In this document: one piece after another, positions 8,675-18,183 of the stretch
Position numbering within the stretch: the first letter of the stretch is position 1
Layout: each line of letters starts with the position of its first letter
Assembly: GCA_016185145.1 (NCBI GenBank)
Contig: JACPOB010000005.1
Span: 55,742 to 119,741 of the forward strand
Length of the DNA: 64,000 bases
Reading direction: 5' to 3'
From: Rhodospirillales bacterium
Lineage (GTDB): Bacteria > Pseudomonadota > Alphaproteobacteria > Reyranellales > Reyranellaceae
The notes under the pieces: model-generated
Seen by the model: the letters and a program-made list of their open reading frames with translations, nothing else
Databases searched by the model: none
What the model was told of the DNA's origin: nothing
Translations under genes and position numbers: made by a program

Positions 8675-9577
8675 TCACGCTCTGACGTGCCGGTCGATGA
8701 ACTCGATCATCCGACCGAACATGGGACCGCACTTGGAGAGGTCCGGCGAGGCGCCGGGCTTGCGCTCCATGTCGATGTATTCCAAGGCGATCGAGCCGCC
8801 GGCCTTGGCGTACGCCGCGCAGAAGCGCTGCGGCTCGTTGCCGTCGAACGACGATTCGGTGTCCTTGTAGTCGTGCATGATGTCGCCGTGCGCCTGGAAC
8901 CAGATCGCGGGCGGCGTCAGCAGCTTCTCAGCCCTCTCGAGCGCCATGGTCGGGCTGCCCTCGGACATGTTGGCTTCCGAGCGCCAGTAGGAATCGTGGC
9001 GGCCGATGATCGACTTTGGCCAGGCCGGCGGATTGGCGCTGGCCTCGGCGCGCTTGGCGTGGCGGTAGCGGCTCAGCGGATTGATCACCGGCCAGGACAT
9101 GATCACGCAGCGCACGCTCGCGTCCTGCGGCGGCGATCCGGCCGGCAACGGGATCGCCGAATAACGCGCATCGTGCGGCCGCATGGCGACCAGCATGGCG
9201 AGATGGCCGCCGCTCGACTGGCCGGACAGGCCTATGAGGTCGGGCCGGGTCTCGAGCGCGCGCGCATTGGCCTTGGCCCAGCGCACCGCGTAGTTGATGT
9301 CCTGCACCGAGGCCGGATAGGGATCCTCGTTGCCGGAACGGAAGTCGAGGGCGATCGACACGACGCCGTGCGCGGCCATGTATTCGTGGCGCAGCCGCTC
9401 GGTGGTGCGGTCGCTCATGCACCACGCGCCGCCATGGCACTCGACCATGGCCGGGAACGGGCCCGCGCCGCGCGGCTTGAAGACGGTCGCCAGCAACGGC
9501 TTGTCGCCGTGCCGCAGATACTCGACGTCTTCGACATCGAACGCGGCGCTCGGGGTTTCGAGGACTGCAGTAGCCAT
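8675..9577 (-). CDS. Alpha/beta hydrolase, HSL-like esterase
   Basis: This 300-residue serine hydrolase begins MATAVLETPS. The oxyanion-hole motif HGGAWC and the nucleophile elbow GQSSGG identify the hormone-sensitive-lipase-like branch; a late acidic motif HGDIMHD and a C-terminal His near the end can complete the triad. Likely action is hydrolysis of carboxylic esters or amides in the cytoplasm. I chose the ATG at 9577 because GGAGG is 8 bases before it, rather than the codon 10 residues upstream. It lies behind the TctC gene's start on the same strand but with a 167-base gap, so co-transcription is uncertain. Confidence 0.87.
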   Translation of the reverse strand: MATAVLETPSAAFDVEDVEYLRHGDKPLLATVFKPRGAGPFPAMVECHGGAWCMSDRTTERLRHEYMAAHGVVSIALDFRSGNEDPYPASVQDINYAVRWAKANARALETRPDLIGLSGQSSGGHLAMLVAMRPHDARYSAIPLPAGSPPQDASVRCVIMSWPVINPLSRYRHAKRAEASANPPAWPKSIIGRHDSYWRSEANMSEGSPTMALERAEKLLTPPAIWFQAHGDIMHDYKDTESSFDGNEPQRFCAAYAKAGGSIALEYIDMERKPGASPDLSKCGPMFGRMIEFIDRHVRA

Positions 9578-9645
9578 GGCACGTTCCTCCGATGTTGGTT
9601 GCGCCATAGCCTAGCCGTCTTTACGGGGGATGCGAAACCCCACAC

Positions 9646-9756
9646 CACCTCACCCTGAGGAGCGGCCCAACGGGCCGCGTCTCGAAGGGTCGACACCACC
9701 AAGACTGGGGCCCACCCTTCGAGACGCGCACTTCGTGCGCTCCTCAGGGTGAGGTG
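9646..9756. repeat. Palindromic repeat with two inner hairpins (family C)
   Basis: Perfect 18-base outer arms (CACCTCACCCTGAGGAGC and its complement at 9739-9756) enclose two small independent hairpins (GCGGCCC-AA-CGGGCCGC-like on the left, GCGCACTTCGTGCGC on the right) and a second arm pair GTCTCGAAGGGT/ACCCTTCGAGAC. It lies between two minus-strand genes. This is the REP-like intergenic type seen in many Rhizobiales. Confidence 0.8.
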
Positions 9757-9778
9757 ATGTAGGATCCTCTGTCCCAGA

Positions 9779-10279
9779 CTACGGCAACACGACCTTCACC
9801 AGCCGGCCACCCTGCACGTCGACGCGCTGCATCATCGAGCTGCCCTGGGTGCCGTCCTGCCACTTCACGCTAGTCGTTGCGTACCACACGCCATCCGGGA
9901 CATTCGGGAAGGAGAAGCTGCCTGAGCTGTCGCAGCGCGTCGTGCGCAGGGTCTGGACGTAGAGCGGGTCGTCGCGCTCGAACTTCACCGGGCCGAGGCT
10001 CGTGGCGCGCGTGCCACGGGTGGCGTTGCCGAAGATCGCCGTCATGCGCGCCCGCGCATAGGCGGTGTCGGGAATCAGGTTGGCCGACTGGCCGGCGCAG
10101 GTGTAGGTCGTGCCGCCGGATTTCAGGCTGGCGTTTCCGCTCACGGTGTTGCGGCCGCTCTTGCGCGCCCAGTCGACGTCGCCGGAAGAGATGCCCGACG
10201 ACAGGGCGGCCTGCTGCTGGAACTGGGCGCATCCGGCGAGCGCCAAGGTCAATCCGAGAACGAGTGCGAGGGGCTTCAT
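9779..10279 (-). CDS. Putative lipoprotein, unknown function
   Basis: This 166-residue protein has a lipoprotein signal peptide with lipobox LAGC (MKPLALVLGLTLALAGC), so it should be anchored by a lipidated Cys. The mature part has a Ser/Gly-rich start, a pair of cysteines (TYTCAGQ and TTRCDSS) and a beta-rich end that resembles a carboxypeptidase-regulatory-like (Ig-type) fold around FSFPNVPDGVWYATTSV. The ATG at 10279 gives a standard lipoprotein leader; GGAGG lies about 11 bases upstream, slightly long, and another ATG 18 bases upstream is less likely. It is a single gene between a repeat and a divergent binding protein. Confidence 0.75.
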   Translation of the reverse strand: MKPLALVLGLTLALAGCAQFQQQAALSSGISSGDVDWARKSGRNTVSGNASLKSGGTTYTCAGQSANLIPDTAYARARMTAIFGNATRGTRATSLGPVKFERDDPLYVQTLRTTRCDSSGSFSFPNVPDGVWYATTSVKWQDGTQGSSMMQRVDVQGGRLVKVVLP

Positions 10280-10532
10280 TGGCAGTCTTTCCTCCATTCA
10301 GCCGAGCGTAGACTGCCGCGCCGGCCTGGCCTGTGATCCTTCGGTGAACAGGCGTATGCTCGGGCCAGCGTTGCCCGCGGCATGCCCTTTCGGCCCCGCG
10401 GCAGTGGTGCAGTTTCTTCGAGACGCATGGTTGGCAGACGACTTCCCCGGTGCGCCGAGGCGCAGCGGGACACGCGTATTTCCAGCTCACACCTACGCTT
10501 ACACCGGCTCATGAAAATGACAGGAGGAAATC

Positions 10533-11834
10533 ATGGCTCGCATTGCGCGGCGTAGAGTTCTCAAACTGTCTGCATCGGGCGGCATGGCCGCCATTCTCGC
10601 CAGCGGGCGCGCGCCCGCGCTCGCCCAGGAGACGCAGATCCATTGGCTGCGCTGGGCCGATTTCGTGCCGGCGTCGGACACGCTGCTCAAGGGCCCGATC
10701 TCTCAGGAATGCAAGAAGGCGCTGGGCTTCGGCCTCAAGGTCGAGACCGTCAATGCAAACGACCTGCAATCGCGCATCACCTCGGCGATCCAGTCGGGCA
10801 GCGGCGCCGACATCATCATGGGATTCAGCAACTGGCCGCAGCTCTATGTCGGAGGCCTCGCCGACGTCAGCGACGTCGCCGAAGAGCTCGGCAAGGCGGG
10901 CGGCGGCTACTACGACGTCTCCAAGCAGATCGCGACCGTCGGAAACAAGTGGATCGGCGTGCCGTTCACGGTGGGCGGCGGGCTGAACGCCTATCGCAAG
11001 TCGTGGTTCGAGGAGGTCGGCTACAAGAGCTTCCCGGAGACCTGGGACACCTTCCGCGATGCCGGCAGGAAGCTGAAGGCCAAGGGGCGCCCGATCGGCC
11101 AGACCGCGGGCCATACGTTCGGCGACGCGCCGGGCTGGTGGTATCCCTTCCTCTGGTCGTTCGGCGGCAAGGAAGTCGACCCCGAGGGCAGGGTCGTGCT
11201 CAACAGCAAGGAAACGGTCGAATCGATCAAGTTCGCGGTCGTCCTGTGGAAGGAAACCATGGACGAAGGCGGGTTGGCCTGGGACGACACCAACAACAAC
11301 CGCGCCTTCCTGTCCCAGACGATCAGCGCCACCAACAACGGCGCCTCGATCTACATCGAAGCCAAGCGCAAGCCCGACACCTACAAGACCGAGAAGGGCA
11401 CGCCGATGTACCAGGACATCCAGCACGCGCCCATCCCCAAAGGCGTCGCCGGCCAGTACAACCTGCCCGGCGTGTTCACCGACATGCTGATGGGCTACTC
11501 GAAGAACCAGAAGCAGGCCAAGGACTTCCTGCGCTGGATCCACTCCAAGCCGATCTACGATCAGTGGTTCACCTCGCAGCAGGGCTACACTTCGGGCGCG
11601 ACCAAGGTGTGGGCCAATCACGCGGTGTGGGACGTCGATCCGGTGCTGAAACCCTTCAAGGACCTGCCGGTGTACGGCCGGCTGGTCGGCTATGCCGGGC
11701 CACCCGACCGCAAGGCGGCCGAGGTCGTCAGCAAGTACATCATCGTCGACATGTACGCCAAGGCGATCCAGGGCATGCCGGCCGAGGAAGCCGCCAAATG
11801 GGCGCACGGCGAGGCGACGAAGGCGTACGCGTAA
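10533..11834 (+). CDS. ABC transporter extracellular solute-binding protein family 1, Tat-exported
   Basis: This 433-residue protein has a twin-arginine leader (MARIARRRVLKLSASGG, cut after ALAQ), so it is probably exported folded by the Tat system. The body is a type 1 sugar/oligosaccharide-class binding protein (MWRF-like start IHWLRWADFVP, then SGSGADIIMGFSNWPQLY and late NLPGVFTDMLMGYSKNQKQAKDFLRWI). AGGAGG lies 6 bases before the ATG. No permease or ATPase genes accompany it, so it is an orphan receptor that must use a transporter encoded elsewhere. Its ligand is unknown. A palindromic repeat follows directly and separates it from the convergent oxidoreductase. Confidence 0.88.
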   Translation: MARIARRRVLKLSASGGMAAILASGRAPALAQETQIHWLRWADFVPASDTLLKGPISQECKKALGFGLKVETVNANDLQSRITSAIQSGSGADIIMGFSNWPQLYVGGLADVSDVAEELGKAGGGYYDVSKQIATVGNKWIGVPFTVGGGLNAYRKSWFEEVGYKSFPETWDTFRDAGRKLKAKGRPIGQTAGHTFGDAPGWWYPFLWSFGGKEVDPEGRVVLNSKETVESIKFAVVLWKETMDEGGLAWDDTNNNRAFLSQTISATNNGASIYIEAKRKPDTYKTEKGTPMYQDIQHAPIPKGVAGQYNLPGVFTDMLMGYSKNQKQAKDFLRWIHSKPIYDQWFTSQQGYTSGATKVWANHAVWDVDPVLKPFKDLPVYGRLVGYAGPPDRKAAEVVSKYIIVDMYAKAIQGMPAEEAAKWAHGEATKAYA

Positions 11835-11840
11835 ATCGTC

Positions 11841-11968
11841 TTCCTCCCCAGCGAAGCTGGGGAGGTGTCCGCAAAGCGGACGGAGGGGTCATGAATCGCC
11901 GATGAGGCCCATGACCCCTCCGCCGGCGTAAGACGCCGGCACCTCCCCACGCTCGCGTGGGGAGGAAG
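11841..11968. repeat. Multi-hairpin palindromic repeat (family B, copy 1)
   Basis: About 128 bases fold into five nested or serial hairpins: CTCCCCAGCGAAGCTGGGGAG, TCCGCAAAGCGGA, a GGAGGGGTCATG arm pair, GCCGGCGTAAGACGCCGGC and CCCCACGCTCGCGTGGGG-like. The same frame with different inner hairpins recurs at 47620. It lies between convergent genes and could act as a terminator for both. Confidence 0.85.
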
Positions 11969-11971
11969 GCT

Positions 11972-12880
11972 CTACCCAAACGCCGCGAACACCTCGTCGA
12001 TCGCCTTCATCTGGTTGCCGGCCGCCGAGGACGGCACCAGGATCGGCGTGTGCACGCCCGCCGCGCGCCAGGCGGCGACGCCGTCGCGCACCTTGGCCGC
12101 GGGACCGAACAGCGTGGTTTCGGCCAGCCACTTGTCGGTCAGGAACTTCGGCACGTCGTCGCGCCGGCCCTCGGCGATCGCCTTCTCGATGGCATCCATC
12201 TCCTCGATAAAGCCCGCCTCCTTCCAGTAGTTCCGATAGTTGGGCAGGAAGGCGTAGTTGGTAAGCGTGCGCCGGTTCACCGCCCGGGCGGCCTCGATGT
12301 CGTCGCTGATGCAGGTCGGGATCATGTTGCCGATAAAGAAGCCCGGATCGTTGCGCTTGGCCGCGGGCAGTGCCGCCAGCGACTCGCCCATGTGCGACAG
12401 CACGACGTTGGCGAACACCACGCCCTCGGCAAATTCACCCGACAGGGCCACCATCTTCTTGCGCAGCGCCGCGACGATGATCGGCGGCAGCGGACCGTAG
12501 GACGTCTCGGCGCGGAACTTCTCGATGAAGCTGCGCGTATCGGCGAGCGGCTTGCCCGGCGTCACGCCCATGCGCACGTAGGACGGCCCGTGGGCGATGC
12601 CGATGCCGAGCCGGAAGCGCCCGCCCGACACCTCGTGCATCATCGCGGCGCTCTGCGCGAAATCGACGATGGTGCGCTGGTAGATCGGCGCGATCGAGGT
12701 GGCGAACGTGATCTTCTCGGTGTTCCACGCCAGCGCCTCGCACGTCGACATGCCGCCGGTCGGGCTCGGCACATAGAGCCCGGCGAAGCCGCGCCGCTCC
12801 GCCTCCTGGCCGAGCTCGATGGTGCGCCGGCGGCGGCCGGGCATGGCGATCAGGCAGAGGGCGGGAAGCGATTCAGGCAT
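11972..12880 (-). CDS. LLM class (luciferase-like) flavin-dependent oxidoreductase
   Basis: This 302-residue TIM-barrel protein belongs to the bacterial luciferase/F420 superfamily. Typical elements are the first strand PALCLIAMPGR, the helix EAERRGFAGLYVPSPTG, the strand IAPIYQRTIVDFAQSAAMMHEVSGGRFRLGIGIA and the end region AKVRDGVAAWRAAGVHTPIL. Members use FMN with NAD(P)H or coenzyme F420. A PPOX-class gene at 20199 makes F420 use possible, but the sequence alone does not decide. The gene is divergent from livK with about 208 bases between. The substrate is unknown. Confidence 0.88.
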   Translation of the reverse strand: MPESLPALCLIAMPGRRRRTIELGQEAERRGFAGLYVPSPTGGMSTCEALAWNTEKITFATSIAPIYQRTIVDFAQSAAMMHEVSGGRFRLGIGIAHGPSYVRMGVTPGKPLADTRSFIEKFRAETSYGPLPPIIVAALRKKMVALSGEFAEGVVFANVVLSHMGESLAALPAAKRNDPGFFIGNMIPTCISDDIEAARAVNRRTLTNYAFLPNYRNYWKEAGFIEEMDAIEKAIAEGRRDDVPKFLTDKWLAETTLFGPAAKVRDGVAAWRAAGVHTPILVPSSAAGNQMKAIDEVFAAFG

Positions 12881-13088
12881 CGTGAGGTCCTTCGGCTGGC
12901 GTTCGTCCGGGCAACTATCTCATAACGACGCCCATCAATCTCCTTGTCGAACCAGCCGCGTATTGGTCTAGTGCCAGCGGGGAGAGCGTAACCCGAGTGC
13001 GTTGCGTAGTTTCTGCCGTGCCAGCCCTGTACCCGCGCACGACCCGCGTACCCAAAAAACTAGCGGTCAAATCGGGAGGAAACCCAAC

Positions 13089-14252
13089 ATGAAATACAGC
13101 GTAATGCTCGTTGCCGCTGGCGTGCTCGTCGCCGGGACGGCGTTCGCCCAGCAGCCGCCGATCAAGATCGGCGTGCTCTATCCATTGACCGGCGGCGGCG
13201 CTGTCTACGGCGCACCGGCGCTGGTCGGCCACCAGATGGCGATCGAGGAGCTGAACGCCAAGGGCGGCATCCTCGGCCGCAAGGTCGAGTCGCTGGAACG
13301 CGACGACAAGCTGAACCCGGCGACGGCCTCCTCGACGATGAAGGAGCTCATAACCAAGGACAAGGTCGACATCGTGCTCGGTGGCCTGTCATCGGCGGTC
13401 GGGCTCGCCATGTCGGAACAGAGCAAGCAGGAGAAGGTCGTCTACATCTCGACCATCCCCAAGACCATCCAGATGACGACGGACAAGCTGCACAAGTACG
13501 TCTTCCGCACGGCGGCGAACACCGACCAGGAAGGCGAAGCCATGGCGATCCTGGCCGGCAAGAACAATCTCGCCAAGATCTGCCATCTCGAGCTCGACTA
13601 TGCCTACGGCAACGACCTCGAAGCCGGCATCCTGAAGGCGATGCCCAAGCATGCGCCCAACGCCAAGATCGTGCTGACCTTGAAGCCCAAGCTCGGCGCC
13701 ACCGACTTCAATCCGTTCATCCCGCAGGTCATGGCGGCGGGCTGCGACGGCGTGCTGTCGGGCCTGTGGGGGCCGCACTTCGTGTCGTGGGTCAAGCAGG
13801 CCGCCCCGCTCGGCTTCTTCAGCAAGATCAAGTGGATCTCGGGCGGCGAAGTCGGCAGCCATGAGATCGCGGGCGAGCTGAAGGGCGAGTACCCGGACAA
13901 CGTCGTCGCCAACAGCTACGAGCTCTGGTACGCCGGTAACGATCCGTCCCATAAGGAGTTCCAGGCCAAGCTCGCCAAGAAGCTCAACACCCAGGAGACC
14001 CCGCAATGGGCGGCGCTGGGCTACATCGGCGTGATGTACGCCGCGGCGGCGATGGAGAAGGCCAAGTCGACCGATCCCGACAAGGTCGCCGAGGCGCTGG
14101 AGGGACTCACGATCGGCACGCCGGTCGGCAAGCTCACCATCGACGCCAAGACCCACCAGGCCAACATCGGCCAGTTCTGGGGCCCGATGGTCAAGAAGCC
14201 CGACCGCGCCTACCGCATGATGGAGCCGGCTGAGTACATCCAGCCGAAGTGA
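13089..14252 (+). CDS. livK: Branched-chain amino acid type ABC transporter binding protein
   Basis: This 387-residue periplasmic binding protein has a clear signal peptide (MKYSVMLVAAGVLVAGTAFA) and the LivJ/LivK fold start IKIGVLYPLTGGGAVYG, followed by AIEELNAKGGILGRKVESLERDD. GGAGG lies about 9 bases before the ATG. Members bind branched-chain or other amino acids, amides or aromatic acids and hand them to LivHMGF. The four transporter genes follow 126 bases downstream, behind a long palindrome that may trim or terminate part of the transcript so that the receptor is made in excess. The gene symbol gives the family role; the real ligand is unknown. Confidence 0.92.
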   Translation: MKYSVMLVAAGVLVAGTAFAQQPPIKIGVLYPLTGGGAVYGAPALVGHQMAIEELNAKGGILGRKVESLERDDKLNPATASSTMKELITKDKVDIVLGGLSSAVGLAMSEQSKQEKVVYISTIPKTIQMTTDKLHKYVFRTAANTDQEGEAMAILAGKNNLAKICHLELDYAYGNDLEAGILKAMPKHAPNAKIVLTLKPKLGATDFNPFIPQVMAAGCDGVLSGLWGPHFVSWVKQAAPLGFFSKIKWISGGEVGSHEIAGELKGEYPDNVVANSYELWYAGNDPSHKEFQAKLAKKLNTQETPQWAALGYIGVMYAAAAMEKAKSTDPDKVAEALEGLTIGTPVGKLTIDAKTHQANIGQFWGPMVKKPDRAYRMMEPAEYIQPK

Positions 14253-14280
14253 CGGCGTAGAAGTCGCGTCATTCATGCTC

Positions 14281-14344
14281 TTCGGGACCGCGAGCTTCCA
14301 GCTCGCTCATGATCATGAGCGAGCTGGAAGCTCGCGGTCCGGAA
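14281..14344. repeat. Long perfect-centre palindrome (family A, copy 1)
   Basis: Two 32-base arms (14281-14312 and 14313-14344) are complementary at 31 of 32 positions with no loop. The outer part is TTCCGGACCGCG-like, and the inner hairpin on each side is GCGAGCTTCCAGCTCGC. It separates livK from livHMGF and could act as a transcript attenuator or RNase-protective stem. Related copies are at 20113 and 21649. Confidence 0.9.
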
Positions 14345-14378
14345 GACTCATGGCTTCTCCTTCACACGGGCCCGTTCG

Positions 14379-15257
14379 ATGACCCTCACCATGTTCACGC
14401 TGAACGCGTTCTATGGCCTCGCGCTCGCCATGAACATGTTCATCATCGCCTCCGGCCTGAACCTGATCTTCGGCGTGCTGCGGGTGATCAATTTCGCGCA
14501 CGGCATGTTCTACATGTTCGGCGCCTACATCGTCTTCACCGTGGCCAAGAGCTGGGGCGCGCCGTTCTTCGTCGGCGTGCTGGCAGCCGGCGCCGCCCTC
14601 GCGGTGATCGCCTTCGCGATCGAGCGGCTGCTGCTGCGCCATCTCTACGACAGGGAGCACCTGATGCAGCTCCTGTTCACCTTCGCGATCGTCCTGCTGA
14701 TGAGCGACGCGGCGAAGATGATCTGGGGCACCGACCAGTACTCGGTCGGCTATCCGCCGGGCCTTGGCGGCGCGGTCAACCTGGGCTTCGTCGTGCTGCC
14801 GCAGTACCAGCTGTTCCTCTGCGTCGTCGGACCGCTGATCGCCGTCGCCATGTGGGTGCTGGTCGATCGCACGCGCTGGGGCCGCGTCGTGCGTGCCGCC
14901 ACCCAGGACCGCGAGATGCTGGCCGCGCTCGGCGTCAACGTGCCGATGGTCTATGCCGCGGCGTTCACCATCGGCTCTGCCCTGGCCGGCATCGGCGGCG
15001 CGCTGGCCGCGCCCCGCATCGCGCTGGTGCCGGGCATGGACGCCACCATCATCAACGAGTGCTTCATCATCGTCATTATCGGCGGCCTGGGGAACCTGTG
15101 GGGCTCCTTCCTGGGCGCCCTCGCCTTCGGCTTCGTCGTGCAGTTCGGCACCGTGCTGGCGCCCAACTGGCAGGACGTGCTGCCCTACGTGCTGATGCTG
15201 GTGGTGCTGATCGTGCGGCCGTGGGGCCTTTTGGGCCGGCCGGAGACGGGGCACTGA
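14379..15257 (+). CDS. livH: Branched-chain amino acid type ABC transporter permease LivH
   Basis: This 292-residue membrane protein has about eight hydrophobic segments. The start ALAMNMFIIASGLNLIFGVLRVINFAHGMFYMFGAY is the LivH signature, and the cytoplasmic coupling loop RAATQDREMLAALGVNV (EAA-like) is present. It should form the transmembrane pore with LivM and receive substrate from LivK. The stop lies two bases before the livM start, so the two are translationally coupled. The ATG at 14379 directly precedes the first helix. Confidence 0.93.
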   Translation: MTLTMFTLNAFYGLALAMNMFIIASGLNLIFGVLRVINFAHGMFYMFGAYIVFTVAKSWGAPFFVGVLAAGAALAVIAFAIERLLLRHLYDREHLMQLLFTFAIVLLMSDAAKMIWGTDQYSVGYPPGLGGAVNLGFVVLPQYQLFLCVVGPLIAVAMWVLVDRTRWGRVVRAATQDREMLAALGVNVPMVYAAAFTIGSALAGIGGALAAPRIALVPGMDATIINECFIIVIIGGLGNLWGSFLGALAFGFVVQFGTVLAPNWQDVLPYVLMLVVLIVRPWGLLGRPETGH

Positions 15258-15259
15258 CC

Positions 15260-16185
15260 ATGCCGCAACGCCGCTACCTGATCGCCTCGGCGATCGTCGT
15301 GCTGCTGCTGGCGCTGATCCCGTTCGCCGGCAGCCGCTACGCCGTCGACCTCACGACCGAGGTGCTGATCTACGCGCTGTTTGCGCTGAGCCTCAACGTG
15401 CTGATCGGCTTCACCGGCAACATCTCGTTCGGCCATGCCGCCTATTTCGCCATCGGCGGCTATGCCTGCGCCATCCTGCTCACGACCTACGGCTGGCCGC
15501 TCCTTTTCGCCCTGCCGGCGGCGGTGGTGCTGGCCGGGCTGGTGGCTGCCGTAGTCGGCTTCTTCTGCGTACGGCTAACGCAGATCTACTTCGCCATGCT
15601 GACCCTGGCCTTCGCCATGCTGGTATGGGGCGTCGCCTTCAAATGGAAGGAGGTGACCGGCGGAGACGACGGCTTCACCGGCATCAAGATACCGGCGATG
15701 CTGGCCAACCCTGTCAGCTACTTCTACTTCACGCTGATCGTGGTGACGGCGGGCGTGGCGGCGCTGTGGGTGATCTGCCATTCGGCCTTCGGCCTCACCC
15801 TGGTGGCGGTGCGCGAGAACAACGTGCGCGCGGGCTTCATCGGCATCGATACGCGGCGCATGCGCTGGGCGGCCTTCACCGTCGCCGGCACCTTCGGCGG
15901 CCTCGCCGGCGCATTGTTCGGCATGTACCACCGCGGCATGTACATCGAGAACGCCTTCTGGACAGAATCGGCCAACGTGCTGATCATGGTGCTGCTGGGC
16001 GGCATCTACTCCTTCATCGGGCCGATCATCGGCGCCGCCGTGCTGCACCTGCTGCAGACCTTCACCAACCAGTACACGCCCTACTGGCCGACCGTGCTGG
16101 GCCTGATCCTGCTGGTGATCGTGCTGGTGCTGCCCGACGGGCTGATCGGCCTCGTGAAACGGGTGAGGATGCGTGGAGGTCGACC

Positions 16186-16189
<4 letters not shown>
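15260..16189 (+). CDS. livM: Branched-chain amino acid type ABC transporter permease LivM
   Basis: This 309-residue permease begins MPQRRYLIASAIVVLLLALI and has the LivM marks LNVLIGFTGNISFGHAAYFAIGGY and the coupling loop VAVRENNVRAGFIGIDTRRMRW. About ten membrane segments are visible. It pairs with LivH. The start ATG is two bases after the livH stop, and its own stop overlaps the livG start (ATGA), which is typical of a tightly coupled transporter operon. Confidence 0.93.
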
Positions 16190-16930
<741 letters not shown>

Positions 16931-16938
<8 letters not shown>

Positions 16939-17650
16939 GCGGGCGGCCGACCTCAAGGTCGACGGCATCCATACCGCCTACGGGCTGAGCCAGGTGCTGT
17001 TCGGCGTCTCGCTCGAGGCAAAGGCCGGCGAATGCATCGCGCTGATCGGGCGCAACGGCGTCGGCAAGACCACGACCATGCGCTCGATCATGGGGCTGAC
17101 GCCGCCGCGTCAGGGCCATGTCCTGTGGAAGGGCCAGGACATCGCCCGTCTGGGGCCGCATCGCATCTGCCGGCTGGGCATCGGCTTCGTGCCGGAGGAC
17201 CGGCGCATCTTCCCCGAGCTGTCGGTGTGGGAGAACCTCGACATCGCGCGCCGTACCGGCGCCGGCGGCAAGACGACCTGGAGCGAGGATCAGGTGTTCG
17301 CGCTGTTCCCCGACCTGGCCGAGATCCGCGACCGGCGTGGCGGCGTGCTGTCGGGCGGCCAGCAGCAGATGCTGACCATCGCCCGGACCCTGATGGGCAA
17401 TCCCGAGCTGCTGCTGCTCGACGAGCCGTCGGAAGGCCTGGCGCCCTTGATCGTCGACCTGCTGCAGCAGCGCGTCGCCGAGCTCAAGGCGACCGGGCTG
17501 TCGATCGTGCTGGCCGAGCAGAATCTGCAGTTCGTGATGGCGCTGGCCGACCGGGTCTACATCCTCGAGAAGGGCGAGGTGCGTTTCACCGGCACGCCCG
17601 CCGACCTCAAGGCCGACGAGCGCATCGTGCATCAGTACCTGACGGTGTGA
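16931..17650 (+). CDS. livF: Branched-chain amino acid type ABC transporter ATPase LivF
   Basis: This 239-residue ATPase has Walker A GRNGVGKTTTMRSIMG, the LivF segment GFVPEDRRIFPELSVWENL, signature LSGGQQQML, Walker B LLLLDEPSEGLAP and the switch region VLAEQN, where LivF proteins regularly carry Gln instead of the His motif of other ABC proteins. It is the last gene of the liv operon and is followed 14 bases later by a strong hairpin terminator. Confidence 0.93.
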
Positions 17651-17660
17651 TGGCGCAAAC

Positions 17661-17697
17661 GAAAGGCCGCCGCCCTCGCGGGCGGCGGCCTTCGCTT
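17661..17697. terminator. Bidirectional intrinsic terminator after livF
   Basis: A perfect 10-base GC stem (GGCCGCCGCC at 17665-17674, GGCGGCGGCC at 17681-17690) with a six-base loop is preceded by GAAA and followed by TTCGCTT. It lies between livF and the convergent gene ending at 17708 and can serve both strands, since the minus strand reads TTTCG after the stem. Confidence 0.85.
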
Positions 17698-17707
17698 CCC
17701 GCCGCGG

Positions 17708-17998
17708 CTACCGCAGCGGAATGTTGATGTTGACGCTCGGGCTCGACGGATAGCGGTCGTAACGATCGTAACGCTGGTACATCGGCTCGTAGTAAGTAGG
17801 CGCCGGGGCATAGACCACCGGCGGCGGGGCGACGTAGACCGGGGCCCGGCGCACGACGACCGGCTGCTCGACGATGTAGACCGGCGAGCCGCGCCAACGC
17901 TTGCCGTGGCCGCCTTCACCGCCCTCGGCCGCCGTCGCCACCGTTGCGGCGGCGCCGATCACACCGATGAGCAGTCCAGCCTTCTTGGCTATCGACAT
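17708..17998 (-). CDS. Small exported Pro/Tyr-rich protein
   Basis: This 96-residue protein has a signal peptide (MSIAKKAGLLIGVIGAAATV, cut near ATAAE) and a low-complexity mature part: a GEGGHGKRWRGSP start, Val/Pro repeats (VVVRRAPVYVAPPPVVYAPAP) and Tyr/Asp/Arg repeats (YQRYDRYDRYPSS). AGGAGG lies upstream of the ATG. Such proteins are usually cell-envelope or surface components; no enzymatic domain is visible. It is convergent with livF and divergent from the ligase gene. Confidence 0.7.
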   Translation of the reverse strand: MSIAKKAGLLIGVIGAAATVATAAEGGEGGHGKRWRGSPVYIVEQPVVVRRAPVYVAPPPVVYAPAPTYYEPMYQRYDRYDRYPSSPSVNINIPLR

Positions 17999-18183
17999 TT
18001 TTGCCGCCTCCTGTTTGATCGCCGGGCGTTAACGCACACGACGCCTGCTGCGTTCCGCTTGCCTGCATTGATGCCGTGGATTGAATTGCACAGGTGGTGG
18101 TCTTGCTGTGACTGGCGCAAGCCGGAATCATTCTCAGGCAGCAGCCGGCTTTACGCTGCCGCAATCGGCTGCATGCTGTGGCC

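Noticed and set aside
11841..11968. CRISPR-like array
   Set aside because: The repeated parts are inverted, not direct, and there are no regular spacers; it is a multi-hairpin palindrome.
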